This document shows positions 8,838 through 17,982 of a DNA stretch of 64,000 nucleotides, piece after piece (position 1 is the first letter of the stretch; every line of letters begins with the position of its first letter). Location: assembly GCF_003721435.2 (NCBI RefSeq), contig NZ_CP054585.1, positions 3,038,001 through 3,102,000 of the forward strand, written 5' to 3'. The notes beneath the pieces are model-generated. The model worked only from the letters and a program-made list of their open reading frames with translations. It did no database searches and had not been told where the DNA came from. Both the position numbers and the translations under genes were made by a program. The DNA is from Halorubrum sp. CBA1229. GTDB taxonomy: Archaea > Halobacteriota > Halobacteria > Halobacteriales > Haloferacaceae.

Positions 8838-10631
8838 TCACCGACGCTCCCGGTGCTCCTCATCGAAGAGTCCGTCGAGGAGCGCGCGCTGGGCCTTCCG
8901 GAGGTGGTTATGGAACGTCGGCGAGGAGACGCCCATCGCGTCGGCGACCTCCTCGGCGGTGCTCCCGCGGGGCCAGTCGAAGTAGCCGCCGTGGTACGCG
9001 GCGGACAGCGCGGCCCACTGTCGGTCGGTGAACCGCTCGGCGACCCCCTCGCGGAACGAGGACTCAGAGCGCGACGACCGGGGGACGGACTCCTTGCTCG
9101 CGAGGCGGGCGTCCTCGAACGCCGCGCGGAGCCCGTCGGCCACCGGCCTGACGTCGGCTCCCTTGGGGAGGTCGGCGACGACCCGCACGCGGCCGTCCTC
9201 CGCGGTCGCGTCGCGGACCGTCGCGCCGTGTTCCGTGAGCGTCCGGACGGCCGAGCCGCCCTCGACGCGCACCGAGGCCGAGCAGCCGTCCTCTCGCGTC
9301 TCGATCACACGGAGGTCCGAGACGCCCCCCGTCCCGTCGACGACGTCGGCGACGCCCTGCGGCATCGCCCCCGCGACGGAGAGGTACAGCCGCGAGGCGT
9401 CGTCGGTGACGCCGACGGTGGAGTCGAGGTCGACCCGACAGTCGAGGGCGGCGCTCGCGCGGGCGAGGAACGCCCCCTCGTCGGCGGTGTGGAACTCCAC
9501 CTCGGTGACCGCGTCGGAGTGGAGGAGGTCCCGCCACCGGCCGGCCGTCACCGCCCAGCCGAGACAGCGCCCGAGCGCGACCAGCTCCCGCTGCTCGGTC
9601 TCGGAGACCGGCCCCCCGTCCCCGGCGACGACGCAGAGCGCGCCGTGCGTCACGTCCCGGTAGCTCGCGGGGACGGCGATCCCGGGCCGGCCGTCCGCGG
9701 AGGGGTCGCCGTCCGTTAGGACCGGGTCGCCGGTCTCGACCGCGTCGAGCCACGGGCCCTCGCGCGTGACGCCGCGGTCGACGAGGACCTCCCGGTCGAC
9801 GCCGGCCGCGCCCGCCACCTCAGTCCGGCCGCCGTCGGCCGATCCGCGGACCACCCACGCCTCGGCCCACCGGTCGGACTCGACCAGCCGCGCCGGGACC
9901 GTCGCGAGCGGCGACTCTCGGCCGTCGCCGTCGGCGAGGGCCTCGAACCCGCCGAGCGCTGTCGACCGCCGCGCGCCGGCGTCGGCATCGGTGCCCCCGG
10001 CCGCCCCGTCGCTCCCGGCGGCCGCGTACGCCTCGGCGACCGCCCGCCCGTCGAGGGGGCCGAGGTACCTGTCGAGCGTCCCGAGCGTCTCCCAGCCGCC
10101 GGCCTCGCGCACGGCGTGGGGGTCGACGCCGCGGTCGACGAGGAGGCGCCGCGCGAAGGCGTCTCGGAGGTCGCGCGGCGTGAGGTCGGCCGGCACCGCG
10201 CCGTCGGTCCGCGCCGCCGCCCGCTCGGCGGTCTCGCTCACGATCATCTGGACGCGGCGGGGCGAGACGTCGACGAACGGCTCCGCCTCGCCGAGCCCCT
10301 CGCTCTCGGCGTACCGCCGGAGCTCGGCCGCCAGCGAGGACGGGACGACGGTCTCGCGGTCGATCGGTTCCGCGGCGTCGCCGCCGCCCGGCGACCCCTC
10401 ATCGGTCTCGGAGCGCGCTCCCGCGTCGTCGGCCGGAACGGCGAGGAGGGAGACGTCCGCGACGCCCGGATCACTGAGGTGTCGGGGCGCGACGCGGGTG
10501 ATCTCGCCGGTCCGGAGGCCGACCTCGCCGGCGAGGCGGACCACGACCGCGGCGCGGTACGTCTCCGCGGCGGTCACGAGCGCGTCGTACGCGTCGGCGT
10601 CGAGCCCGTCGACCATCTGTTTCGTGGACAC
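8838..10631 (-). CDS. Integrase-like/GAF/HTH_10 (Bat-type) transcription regulator
   Basis: A 597-residue probable transcription factor. Residues 1-200 resemble a tyrosine recombinase catalytic domain: GLRTGE with Arg40, then LTPRDLRDAFARRL with Arg156, Trp180 and Tyr189. The box-II histidine is Arg153, so recombinase activity is doubtful. The middle (about 240-420) resembles a GAF-type sensor, followed by a Bat-associated domain. The C-terminus (about 530-597, FTDRQWAALSAAYHGGYFDWPRG onward) is an HTH_10 DNA-binding domain. It sits between two acs genes, so it may regulate acetate use. Start is GTG 10631 or ATG 10616; a weak TATA near 10640 favours 10616. Confidence 0.85.
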   Translation of the reverse strand: MSTKQMVDGLDADAYDALVTAAETYRAAVVVRLAGEVGLRTGEITRVAPRHLSDPGVADVSLLAVPADDAGARSETDEGSPGGGDAAEPIDRETVVPSSLAAELRRYAESEGLGEAEPFVDVSPRRVQMIVSETAERAAARTDGAVPADLTPRDLRDAFARRLLVDRGVDPHAVREAGGWETLGTLDRYLGPLDGRAVAEAYAAAGSDGAAGGTDADAGARRSTALGGFEALADGDGRESPLATVPARLVESDRWAEAWVVRGSADGGRTEVAGAAGVDREVLVDRGVTREGPWLDAVETGDPVLTDGDPSADGRPGIAVPASYRDVTHGALCVVAGDGGPVSETEQRELVALGRCLGWAVTAGRWRDLLHSDAVTEVEFHTADEGAFLARASAALDCRVDLDSTVGVTDDASRLYLSVAGAMPQGVADVVDGTGGVSDLRVIETREDGCSASVRVEGGSAVRTLTEHGATVRDATAEDGRVRVVADLPKGADVRPVADGLRAAFEDARLASKESVPRSSRSESSFREGVAERFTDRQWAALSAAYHGGYFDWPRGSTAEEVADAMGVSSPTFHNHLRKAQRALLDGLFDEEHRERR

Positions 10632-10872
10632 ACGAAAATACGAAACAAAAATCTTCCGCCGTGGCCTCGAATCCGATTACTTCTGAGGGCGATCGCGTTC
10701 GAGGTTTCCGAACCGGTCGTTTCGGCGCCCTTTAATTTCGTTTTGAGATATCAGACCGAAACAGTTTCCACACAGGTTGGTCCCGTTCCGCTTCGTTCGG
10801 ATCCGTCCCGGTCCGAGCGTGGCCCTGACGGAGGCCCCGGTCCGAGCAGGACCCTGAGGGGGTCCAGTCAGC
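10632..10872. other. Intergenic region with GC-rich short repeats
   Basis: About 240 bases between the regulator and the DUF2061 gene. The first part is AT-richer and holds the probable promoter of the regulator. Bases 10790-10865 contain two copies of cggtccgagc in a GC-rich context that could fold. No gene seen. Confidence 0.5.
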
Positions 10873-11109
10873 TCAGGCGCCGGTGACGACGCCCCACGAG
10901 ACGTGGTCCCACAGTCGCTCGTAGGTGTAGTAGGTCGCGGTCTTGACGACGTTGGTAACCAGTCCGATGTTCACGGCGTCGCTCACGTTGCCGACGACTG
11001 CCCACGCCACGAGCACGGTGATGGCGACCATGAGGGTGCGGTAACAGAGCGTCTTGGCGACCGCGCGCTTCCGCTCGTGAAGCGCCGACCGGGAGACGAA
11101 CGTGCCCAT
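10873..11109 (-). CDS. DUF2061 membrane protein
   Basis: A 78-residue protein with the DUF2061 pattern: basic start (SALHERKRAVAKTLCYRTLMV), a helix at about 25-43, the conserved stretch NIGLVTNVVKTATYYTYERLW at about 48-68, and an Asp-His-Val-Ser-Trp-Gly end. Probably two membrane segments. Function unknown. In bacteria similar proteins occur near sulfate-assimilation genes, but nothing here supports that link. Confidence 0.85.
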   Translation of the reverse strand: MGTFVSRSALHERKRAVAKTLCYRTLMVAITVLVAWAVVGNVSDAVNIGLVTNVVKTATYYTYERLWDHVSWGVVTGA

Positions 11110-11181
11110 GCCGACGCATCGGAGCCCACCTATATGAAACTTCCAGACGCTTCTATATGCCCTAGAAGTAACATTAAACAG

Positions 11182-13140
11182 TTACTCTCCGCGGACCGAC
11201 GACTCGATCTCGCCGACGACCTCCGGGTTCCGGAGCGCGCTGACGTCGCCGAACTCCTCGCCGCGGGCGATGTCCTCCAGCAGCCGGCGCATGATCTTCC
11301 CCGAACGGGTCTTCGGGAGCTCCGGGGTGAACACGATCCGGTCGGCGCGCGCCACGTCGCCGACGGAGCGGGCCAGCTCCTCGCCGATCGTCGCCTCGAG
11401 CGACTTGTCGGGCTCGACGTCGCTCCGGGTGGTCACGTAGGCGACGATGTCGCCGTCGTCGTCGCCGACGACCGCGGCCTCGGTCACCCCGTCCACGCCG
11501 ACGATCGCCGACTCCAGCTCGGCGGTGTTGAACCGCTGTGCCCGCACGTTGATCACGTCGTCGACGCGACCGAGAATGGTTACGTAGCCGTCCTCGTCGA
11601 CCGTCGCGCCGTCACCGGTGCGGTAGCGCCACCCGTCCTCGGTCTCGAGCCAGTACTCCCGGCGGTAGCGATCGTCGCCCTCGCGGAGCCCCCGGAGCAT
11701 CCCGGGCCACGGCGAGCCGATCGTGAGGTACCCCGGCTCGCCCGGGTCGACCGGATCGCCGTCCTCGTCGACGACGCGGGCGTCGATCCCGGGCAGGGGC
11801 GGCCCGACCTTCCCCGGCTTCATCGGGGTGATCCCGGGCAGCGTCGCGAGCGCGATGGCGCCCGTCTCCGTCTGCCACCACGTGTCGACAACCGGCGCCT
11901 CGCCGCCGCCGACGTGCTCGCGGTACCAGTGCCAGGCCTTGGCGGTGATCGACTCGCCGACGGTGCCCAGCAGGCGGATCGACGAGAGGTCGTGGCGGTC
12001 GGGGTACTCCGCGCCCCACTTCATGAAGGACCGAATCGCGGTCGGGGAGGTGTAGAAGACGCTGACGGCGTTGCGCTCGATGAGGTCCCACACGCGCTCG
12101 CGGTCCGGGTAGTCGGGCGACCCCTCGTAGAGGACGGTCGTGGTCCCGACCGAGAGGGGACCGTACACGCCGTAGGAGTGGCCCGTGATCCAGCCGATGT
12201 CGGCCGCGCACCAGTAGGTGTCGTCGGGGCGCACGTCGAGCACGTTCCGGGTGGTCCACGCGACGTGCGAGAGATACCCCCCGGTCGCGTGCTCGACGCC
12301 CTTCGGCCGGCCGGTCGTCCCGGAGGTGTACATCACGAACAGGAGATCGGTGGCGTCGCGCGCGACCGGTTCGACAGTCTCCCCGTCGTGTGCGTCGACG
12401 AGCGACTCGTACGCGTGCTCGTCGTCGCCGAGGGACACGTGGAGCGCGTCCCCGAGCCGGTCGACGACGACCGTCGCCGCGAGGTCGGTCTCGGTCCGGA
12501 GCCGGGCGTTGTCCGCCTTCGACTTCTGGTTGAACGCGTCCTCCCGCCGGTAGTAGCCGTCGCAGGTGATCAGGTACGACGAGTCGGCCGCGTCGAGGCG
12601 GGTCGCCAGCGCCTCCGCCGAGAGCCCCGCGAAGACGACGTTGTGCGGCGCGCCGATGCGGGCGCACGCCAGCATCGCGACCGGCAGCTCCGGGACCATC
12701 GGGAGGTACAGCGTCACCACGTCGTCCTCCTCGACGCCGAGGTCCCGCAGGCCGGCCGCGAGCGCGTTCACCTCGCGGTGGAGGTCGAGGTAGGTGTACG
12801 AGCGCCGTTCGCCGCGCTTCCCGAACCACCGGATCGCGAGCTGGTTGCGCCGCTCGTCGAGGTGCCGGTCGACGCAGTTGACGGCGGCGTTGAGCCGTCC
12901 GTCCGGGAACCACTGATAAAAGGGCGGCTCGCTGTCGTCGAGCACGGTCTCGTACTCCGTCTCCCAGTCGAGGAGATCGGCGGCCCGCCGCCAGGCGTCC
13001 GGTCCCTCGGTCTCGAACGCGTCGTGCACCCCCGCGTCGCTCGCGACGGCCTGCTCGCTGAACCCGGTCGGGGGCTCGATGGCGTCGGCGGCGGCGACGG
13101 AGCGGTCCCGCCGTCGGCCGTCGATTCCGGCGTCGTCCAT
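11182..13140 (-). CDS. acs: Acetyl-CoA synthetase (AMP-forming)-like, copy 2
   Basis: A paralogue of the first acs, about 652 residues. It has the P-loop YTSGTTGRPKGV, the pocket region VDTWWQTETGA, and the C-terminal PKTRSGKIMRR with the catalytic lysine. One conserved motif differs: after GRVDDV the usual N-V-S-G-H-R is N-V-R-A-Q-R, where the glycine and histidine normally help form the CoA-facing site. It may use another short acid or have altered kinetics. I start at ATG 13140, about 30 bases downstream of a TATA-like element; a longer start at 13155 is possible. Confidence 0.9.
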   Translation of the reverse strand: MDDAGIDGRRRDRSVAAADAIEPPTGFSEQAVASDAGVHDAFETEGPDAWRRAADLLDWETEYETVLDDSEPPFYQWFPDGRLNAAVNCVDRHLDERRNQLAIRWFGKRGERRSYTYLDLHREVNALAAGLRDLGVEEDDVVTLYLPMVPELPVAMLACARIGAPHNVVFAGLSAEALATRLDAADSSYLITCDGYYRREDAFNQKSKADNARLRTETDLAATVVVDRLGDALHVSLGDDEHAYESLVDAHDGETVEPVARDATDLLFVMYTSGTTGRPKGVEHATGGYLSHVAWTTRNVLDVRPDDTYWCAADIGWITGHSYGVYGPLSVGTTTVLYEGSPDYPDRERVWDLIERNAVSVFYTSPTAIRSFMKWGAEYPDRHDLSSIRLLGTVGESITAKAWHWYREHVGGGEAPVVDTWWQTETGAIALATLPGITPMKPGKVGPPLPGIDARVVDEDGDPVDPGEPGYLTIGSPWPGMLRGLREGDDRYRREYWLETEDGWRYRTGDGATVDEDGYVTILGRVDDVINVRAQRFNTAELESAIVGVDGVTEAAVVGDDDGDIVAYVTTRSDVEPDKSLEATIGEELARSVGDVARADRIVFTPELPKTRSGKIMRRLLEDIARGEEFGDVSALRNPEVVGEIESSVRGE

Positions 13141-13166
13141 GATACCTGTTCGCAAGCGAAGGAATG

Positions 13167-13174
13167 TATACTTT
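13167..13174 (-). promoter_or_regulatory. TATA-like element of acs copy 2
   Basis: Minus-strand aaagtata, centred about 30 bases upstream of the ATG at 13140. Supports that start and a leaderless mRNA. Confidence 0.5.
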
Positions 13175-13272
13175 GTCCGGGGTCCCGGCCAGTGAGCCGA
13201 GCCGATGGGAGCGACGGGGGCGTCGCCTGCGGAGCGGCGGTCTGGTCTCCCGGGGATCGACGGAGAACCCGC

Positions 13273-14628
13273 CTACGTCGACTCCGCGGGCGCGAGCGAG
13301 GCGGCCTTCGACCGGGCGCGGGCCACGATCGAGGGCTTGGCCTCGAAGTCGACGGTCACCTGGTCGCTGGCGTACGACTCCTCGTCGACGTGGCCGTGGT
13401 CGTGGATCCACGAGACGAGGCTCATCGCCTCGTCGGAGACGGGGAGGACGAGCCGCTCGCGCTCCCAGTCGGGCAGCTCGTCCTCGACGCGGTCGCGGAG
13501 CTCCGCGACGCCCGCACCCGTCTTCGCCGAGACGGCGACGGGGTCGGGCGCGATGCCGGAGAGCGCGCCGCGCTTGTCGGCCAGCTCGCCGGGCGCGAGC
13601 CGGTCGATCTTGTTGAACACCGTGACGACGGGGGCCTCGTTGCGCTCGTAGAGGGTGTCGTGGCTCGTGACGAGCTTCTCGCGCATGTCCTCGACGGGCT
13701 CGCTCGCGTCGACGACGAGCAGCACGAGGTCGGCCCGGTAGACGGAGTCGAGCGTCGACTCGAACGACTCCACGAGCCAGTGGGGGAGGTCCGCGATGAA
13801 CCCGACCGTGTCCGTGAGGAGCACGTCGCGCTTCTCCATCTCGGCCCGCCGGGTCGTCGTGCCGAGCGTGGTGAACAGCATGTCCTGCGACTCCGCGGTC
13901 GTGTCGAGGTCGGGATGCCGGTCGGCGTTCTCGTCGACGTCGATCTCGGCCGCGAGCCGGCGCATCAGCGTCGACTTCCCGGCGTTGGTGTACCCCGCGA
14001 GCGCGACCAGGTCGAAGCCGGAGTCGCGGCGCTGCTCGCGTCGCGCCTCCTCCTTCGCCGCGATCGACTCCAGCTCGTCGCGGATCTCGGAGATCTGGCG
14101 TTTGATGTCGCGCTCGACGCTCTCGTCGTACTCGCCGAGCCCCATGAAGCCGGGGCGCTCGTCGCGCTTCGCGAGGCTCGCCTTCGCCTCGGCGCGCGGG
14201 AGCTCGTACCGGAGCTCGGCCAGCTCGACCTGGAGCTGCGCCTTCCGAGTGTTCGCGCGCTGCCCGAAGATCTCGAGGATGAGCGTGAACCGGTCGATCA
14301 CCTCGACGCCCTCGGGGAGCTCCCCGCCGATGTTGAACGTCTGGTAGGGTCCCACGTCGTTGTCGACGATGACGGCGCCGGCGTCGGTCCGGCGGACGAG
14401 GTCGCGCAGCTCCGCGACCTTCCCCTCCCCGAACATGAACGCGGCGTCCTCCGTGCGGGTCTGCGTGAGCTCGCCGACGACCTCGTAGCCCGCGGCCGCG
14501 GCGAGCTGGGTGATCTCGGCGAGGTCGGCGTCGCCGGAGTCGACGCGCTTGGCGACGACCGCCCGACGCTCCTTGGGGACCGGTTCTGCGTTGCCGTCGG
14601 CGCCCGCTCTCTCGACGCTCCCGGTCAT
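13273..14628 (-). CDS. hflX: GTPase HflX
   Basis: A 451-residue ribosome-associated GTPase of the HflX family. The N-terminal HflX domain (about 1-120) includes GEGKVAELRDLVRRT, typical of the family. A coiled-coil linker (about 130-190) precedes the G domain with G1 ALAGYTNAGKST (about 210-221), G3 DTVGFI (about 268-273) and G4 NKID (about 340-343). A C-terminal domain follows. HflX is known to split or rescue stalled ribosomes. It overlaps the upstream DUF2209 gene by four bases, so the two are co-transcribed. Confidence 0.95.
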   Translation of the reverse strand: MTGSVERAGADGNAEPVPKERRAVVAKRVDSGDADLAEITQLAAAAGYEVVGELTQTRTEDAAFMFGEGKVAELRDLVRRTDAGAVIVDNDVGPYQTFNIGGELPEGVEVIDRFTLILEIFGQRANTRKAQLQVELAELRYELPRAEAKASLAKRDERPGFMGLGEYDESVERDIKRQISEIRDELESIAAKEEARREQRRDSGFDLVALAGYTNAGKSTLMRRLAAEIDVDENADRHPDLDTTAESQDMLFTTLGTTTRRAEMEKRDVLLTDTVGFIADLPHWLVESFESTLDSVYRADLVLLVVDASEPVEDMREKLVTSHDTLYERNEAPVVTVFNKIDRLAPGELADKRGALSGIAPDPVAVSAKTGAGVAELRDRVEDELPDWERERLVLPVSDEAMSLVSWIHDHGHVDEESYASDQVTVDFEAKPSIVARARSKAASLAPAEST

Positions 14629-14990
14629 AAGAGGAGGTCTCGGGCGGCGTACGCGGCGTGGTGTGCTGCCTGCACTGTTTCGCGTTCCCCTATGCTCTCG
14701 ACGTATTTAAACTCGGGTCGGAAGCTCAGTCCGACTCGCTCGGGGGGCTCCTCGTAGAACTCGCCGTGCTCGGCGACGATCGGCCCGTCCGGTGGCTCCG
14801 GCAGGTTTCCGACGGCCGTCGCCACGAGTCCCAGCGTCGCATCGAGCGTCGGTCCCTCCCGCGCGGCGGCGAACCCCATCCCCTCGACCGCCCGGATCCG
14901 TGTCGAGTCGATTCGGGCGTGGACCGCTGCCGCGACCATCAGGTACTCGCCGTCCTCCTCGTGGCGGCCGCTGATGTCGACGCCGACCAC
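14625..14990 (-). CDS. DUF2209 family protein
   Basis: A 121-residue protein with the DUF2209 pattern: VGVDISGRHEEDGEYLMVAA at the N-terminus, then the conserved VAEHGEFYEEPPERVGLSFRPEFKYVESIGERETVQAAHHAAY at the C-terminus (positions about 70-115). The DISGR segment looks like an RNase H-fold first strand, but this is only a resemblance. The start is probably the GTG at 14990; the frame is open further upstream. It is translationally coupled to hflX, hinting at an RNA- or ribosome-related role. Confidence 0.8.
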   Translation of the reverse strand: MVGVDISGRHEEDGEYLMVAAAVHARIDSTRIRAVEGMGFAAAREGPTLDATLGLVATAVGNLPEPPDGPIVAEHGEFYEEPPERVGLSFRPEFKYVESIGERETVQAAHHAAYAARDLLL

Positions 14991-15120
14991 CTCAGGGACG
15001 GGCGCCGGCCACCTCGGTTCGGCCGGAGCGCAGTTCCGATCCCGCGGGTACTGTGCCCATACGACCGACTTGATCGCCCGCCGAATTGAACGTTTCTGTG
15101 GTGTGCGTCAGACCTCCAAC

Positions 15121-15215
15121 CGCGCCGCCTCAAGCCGACCGCGCCGCCTCAAGCCGACCGCGCCGCCTCAAGCCGACCGCGCCGCCTCAAGCCGACCGCG
15201 CCGCCTCAGGCCGAC
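15121..15215. repeat. Five tandem copies of a 19-bp repeat
   Basis: Five head-to-tail copies of cgcgccgcctcaagccgac at 15121, 15140, 15159, 15178 and 15197; the last has one mismatch (aag to agg). The fifth copy overlaps the 3' end of the threonine aldolase gene and contains its TGA stop; the others lie just downstream. Each copy carries a TGA in the same relative position. This looks like local amplification of the gene's own tail. There are no spacers, so it is not a CRISPR array. Confidence 0.95.
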
Positions 15216-16255
15216 AGCTCCGCGACCGCGTCGCCGATCCGGTCGATCGCGTCGTCGACATCGGCGGCGTCCACGTCGAGGTGCGTCGTGAACCGCGTCG
15301 TGTAGTCGTCGAATTCGACGCAGCCGACGCCGGCCGCCTTACAGGCCTCCACGAGGTCCGCGGCGGGGATCCCGGCGTCGTCGGTGTGCGAGACGACGAT
15401 ATTGGTGTCCGGCGCGGGCGCGTCGACCCCGTCGAGCGCGTCGAGCCCGGCGGCGAGCCGTTCCGCGTTGGCGTGGTCGTCGGCGAGGCGGTCGACGTTC
15501 TCCAGCGCGAGCAGCCCGGGCGCGGCGATTATCCCGGCCTGTCGCATCCCGCCGCCGAACAGCTTCCGGACGCGGCGCGCCTCCTCGACGAATTCCTCGC
15601 CGCCCGCGAGGATCGAGCCGACCGGCGCGCCGAGCCCCTTCGAGAGGCAGAAGGTGACGCTGTCGACGGGCGCGACGATCTCGCTCGCGTCGACGCCGAG
15701 CGCGACCGCGGCGTTGAACACTCGGGCGCCGTCGAGGTGAACCGGCACGTCGGCGTCGCGAGCGACCTCGGCGGCCGCGGCGATCTCCTCGACCGGGACC
15801 GCGACACCGCCGCGGTAGTTGTGGGTGTTCTCCAGCGACAGGAGGCCGGTTCCCGGCCGGTGGAGGTCCTCGGTCACGAGCCCCTCGGCGACCGCGTCCG
15901 GCGTCGGGACGCAGCGGTCGCCGGCGTCGATCGTCCGGGTCTGCGCGCCCGAGAGCTTCGACGCGCCGGCGAGCTCCCACCGGTAGATGTGCGACTCGCG
16001 CTCCAAGAGGAGCTCCTCGCCCGGCTCCGTGTGGACGTGGACGGCGATCTGGTTGGCCATCGTCCCGGAGGGGACGTAGAGCGCGGCCTCGGTCCCGACC
16101 GCCTCGGCGGCGCGGCGCTCCAGCTCGTTGACGGTCGGGTCGTCGCGGTACACGTCGTCGCCGACCTCGGCGTCGCGGGCGGCCTCGCGCATCGCGTCCG
16201 AGGGCGTCGTGACGGTGTCGGATCGCAGGTCGATGGTGTCCTCGTCGATGTCCAT
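15206..16255 (-). CDS. ltaE: Threonine aldolase (beta-eliminating lyase family)
   Basis: PLP-dependent fold-type I enzyme of the low-specificity L-threonine aldolase family, 349 residues. It begins [17 protein letters not shown], a family hallmark. [15 protein letters not shown] (about 173-187) holds the PLP-binding Asp and Arg region. [20 protein letters not shown] (about 199-218) carries the Schiff-base lysine. It cleaves threonine or allo-threonine to glycine and acetaldehyde. The stop codon lies inside the last copy of a 19-bp tandem repeat. Confidence 0.93.
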   Translation of the reverse strand: MDIDEDTIDLRSDTVTTPSDAMREAARDAEVGDDVYRDDPTVNELERRAAEAVGTEAALYVPSGTMANQIAVHVHTEPGEELLLERESHIYRWELAGASKLSGAQTRTIDAGDRCVPTPDAVAEGLVTEDLHRPGTGLLSLENTHNYRGGVAVPVEEIAAAAEVARDADVPVHLDGARVFNAAVALGVDASEIVAPVDSVTFCLSKGLGAPVGSILAGGEEFVEEARRVRKLFGGGMRQAGIIAAPGLLALENVDRLADDHANAERLAAGLDALDGVDAPAPDTNIVVSHTDDAGIPAADLVEACKAAGVGCVEFDDYTTRFTTHLDVDAADVDDAIDRIGDAVAELSA

Positions 16256-16375
16256 TCGTTAGCAGCGATTCGGCGGCCGGTCTGAAATAGGTCGCGCTCG
16301 GGGCCGATTCGCCCGGCTCCCAGCGGCGGAGGCGGCCGTGGCCCGCCGTCCCGTCGATTCCGCGTTCGCTTCCTT

Positions 16376-16382
16376 CTTAAGC
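16376..16382 (+). promoter_or_regulatory. TATA-like element of the carboxypeptidase gene
   Basis: Reads cttaagc, about 25 bases before the ATG at 16404. Supports that start over an upstream in-frame start at 16338, which would add 22 residues. Confidence 0.5.
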
Positions 16383-16403
16383 GACGCGGCCGATCCGTGT
16401 CGT

Positions 16404-17930
16404 ATGGCAACGGAAGCCGCGGCTGACGACGCGAGCGACGCCCCCGAGGCGTACGAGGCCCTCCTGGACCGCGTTCGACGGTGGAACACGGTCGGGAGCG
16501 CCGCCGGCGTGCTCGGGTGGGACCAGCAGGTGATGATGCCCGAGGGGGGCACCCCCGCCCGGTCGAAGGAGCTCTCGACGCTCTCGTCGATCCAGCACGA
16601 CATGATCACGGACGACGAGACCGGCGAGCTGCTCGCCGAGCTCGACGACGCCGACCTCACCGACGAGCAGTCGGCGGTCGTCCGCGAGGTCCGCCGCGAG
16701 TACGAGCGCGCCGACGCGGTCCCGGTCGAGCTGGTCGAGGAGATCTCCGAGACCGGCTCCGAGGCGCTGCAGGCGTGGGAGGAGGCGAAGGCCGAGGACG
16801 ACTTCGATGAGTTCGCCCCCTATCTGGAGAAGCACGTCGAGCTCAAGCGGGAGTACGCCGAGCACATCGACCCCGACCGCGACCCCTACGAGGTCCTCTT
16901 CGAGGAGTACGAGCCGTGCCTCTCGATCGACCGCGCCGAGGCCATCTTAGCGGAGCTCCGTGAGACGCTCGTCCCCATGATCGACGCGATTCGCGAGTCG
17001 GACGCCGACCTCGCGGTCGACACCTTCGAGGGCACCTTCCCCGAGGGCGAGCAGGAGGAACTCGCCCGCGAGGCGCTCGAACTCGTGGGCTACGACTTCG
17101 ACCGCGGCCGGCTCGACGTCTCCTCGCACCCGTTCACCGCCGGGAACCAGTTCGACTGCCGGGTGACGACCCGGTTCGACGAGTCCGACCCGCTCGGTGC
17201 GATCGGCTCGACGATCCACGAGTACGGCCACGCGCAGTACAACCTCGGACTCCCGCAGGAGGAGTGGGCGACCCCGCTCGGGGAGTCGCGCGACCTCTCG
17301 GTCCACGAGTCGCAGTCGCGGCTCTGGGAGAACCACGTCGGGCGGAGCCGGTCGTTCTGGGAGCTGTTCCTGCCGCGGTTTAAAGAGCAGTTCCCCCAGA
17401 CCGAGGACGCGACCGTCGAGGACGCCTACGAGGCGTTCAACCAGGTCCACGAGGACAACTTCATCCGCGTCGAGGCGGACGAGCTCACCTACCACCTTCA
17501 CATCATCGTGCGATTCGAGATCGAGCGCGACCTGGTCCGCGGCGACCTCGCGGTCGAGGACGTGCCGGAGGTCTGGAACGACAAGTACGAGGAGTACCTC
17601 GGGATCCGCCCCGAGACCGACAGCGAGGGCTGCCTCCAGGACATCCACTGGAGCCACGGCAACTTCGGCTACTTCCCCACCTACTCGCTCGGCTCGGTGA
17701 TGGCCGCGCAGCTGTTCGAGGCCGCCGAGAGCGAGATCGACGACCTCGACGCGAAGATCGCCGACGGCGACTTCGACGACCTCCAGGCGTGGCTCGGCGA
17801 GAACGTCCACCGGCACGGCTCCCGCTACGAGACGAACGAGCTGGTCAAGCGGGCGACCGGCGAGGACTTCTCCGCGGACGCCTTCACCGACTACGTCGAG
17901 GAGAAGTACGGCGAGCTGTACGGGATCTAG
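16404..17930 (+). CDS. M32 family metallocarboxypeptidase
   Basis: Thermostable carboxypeptidase 1 (Taq/Pfu type), about 508 residues, the family length. The metal-binding motif HEYGH lies in IGSTIHEYGHAQYNLGLP (about residues 267-284), followed by VHESQSRLWENHVGRS, which supplies the second metal-binding Glu. The C-terminal half carries the conserved DIHWSHGNFGYFPTYSLG. It removes C-terminal residues from peptides, probably in the cytosol since there is no signal peptide. A monocistronic gene with its own TATA element. Confidence 0.95.
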   Translation: MATEAAADDASDAPEAYEALLDRVRRWNTVGSAAGVLGWDQQVMMPEGGTPARSKELSTLSSIQHDMITDDETGELLAELDDADLTDEQSAVVREVRREYERADAVPVELVEEISETGSEALQAWEEAKAEDDFDEFAPYLEKHVELKREYAEHIDPDRDPYEVLFEEYEPCLSIDRAEAILAELRETLVPMIDAIRESDADLAVDTFEGTFPEGEQEELAREALELVGYDFDRGRLDVSSHPFTAGNQFDCRVTTRFDESDPLGAIGSTIHEYGHAQYNLGLPQEEWATPLGESRDLSVHESQSRLWENHVGRSRSFWELFLPRFKEQFPQTEDATVEDAYEAFNQVHEDNFIRVEADELTYHLHIIVRFEIERDLVRGDLAVEDVPEVWNDKYEEYLGIRPETDSEGCLQDIHWSHGNFGYFPTYSLGSVMAAQLFEAAESEIDDLDAKIADGDFDDLQAWLGENVHRHGSRYETNELVKRATGEDFSADAFTDYVEEKYGELYGI

Positions 17931-17982
17931 CTCGCACACCTCGCAGTCGGGGTTTTTACCGATACGCCGCGATGTGCAGCGC

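Noticed and set aside
8838-10631. Active phage integrase / prophage remnant
   Set aside because: Box-II His is missing, the protein continues into GAF and HTH_10 domains, and no phage genes or attachment sites are near.
10903-14757. A 1284-residue open frame on the plus strand
   Set aside because: It runs antisense across the second acs and hflX genes, which have clear family motifs. Such long antisense frames are usual in GC-rich DNA; the translation is Arg/Val/Asp-rich and shows no domain.
15121-15215. CRISPR array
   Set aside because: The 19-bp units are directly adjacent with no spacers, and there are no cas genes.
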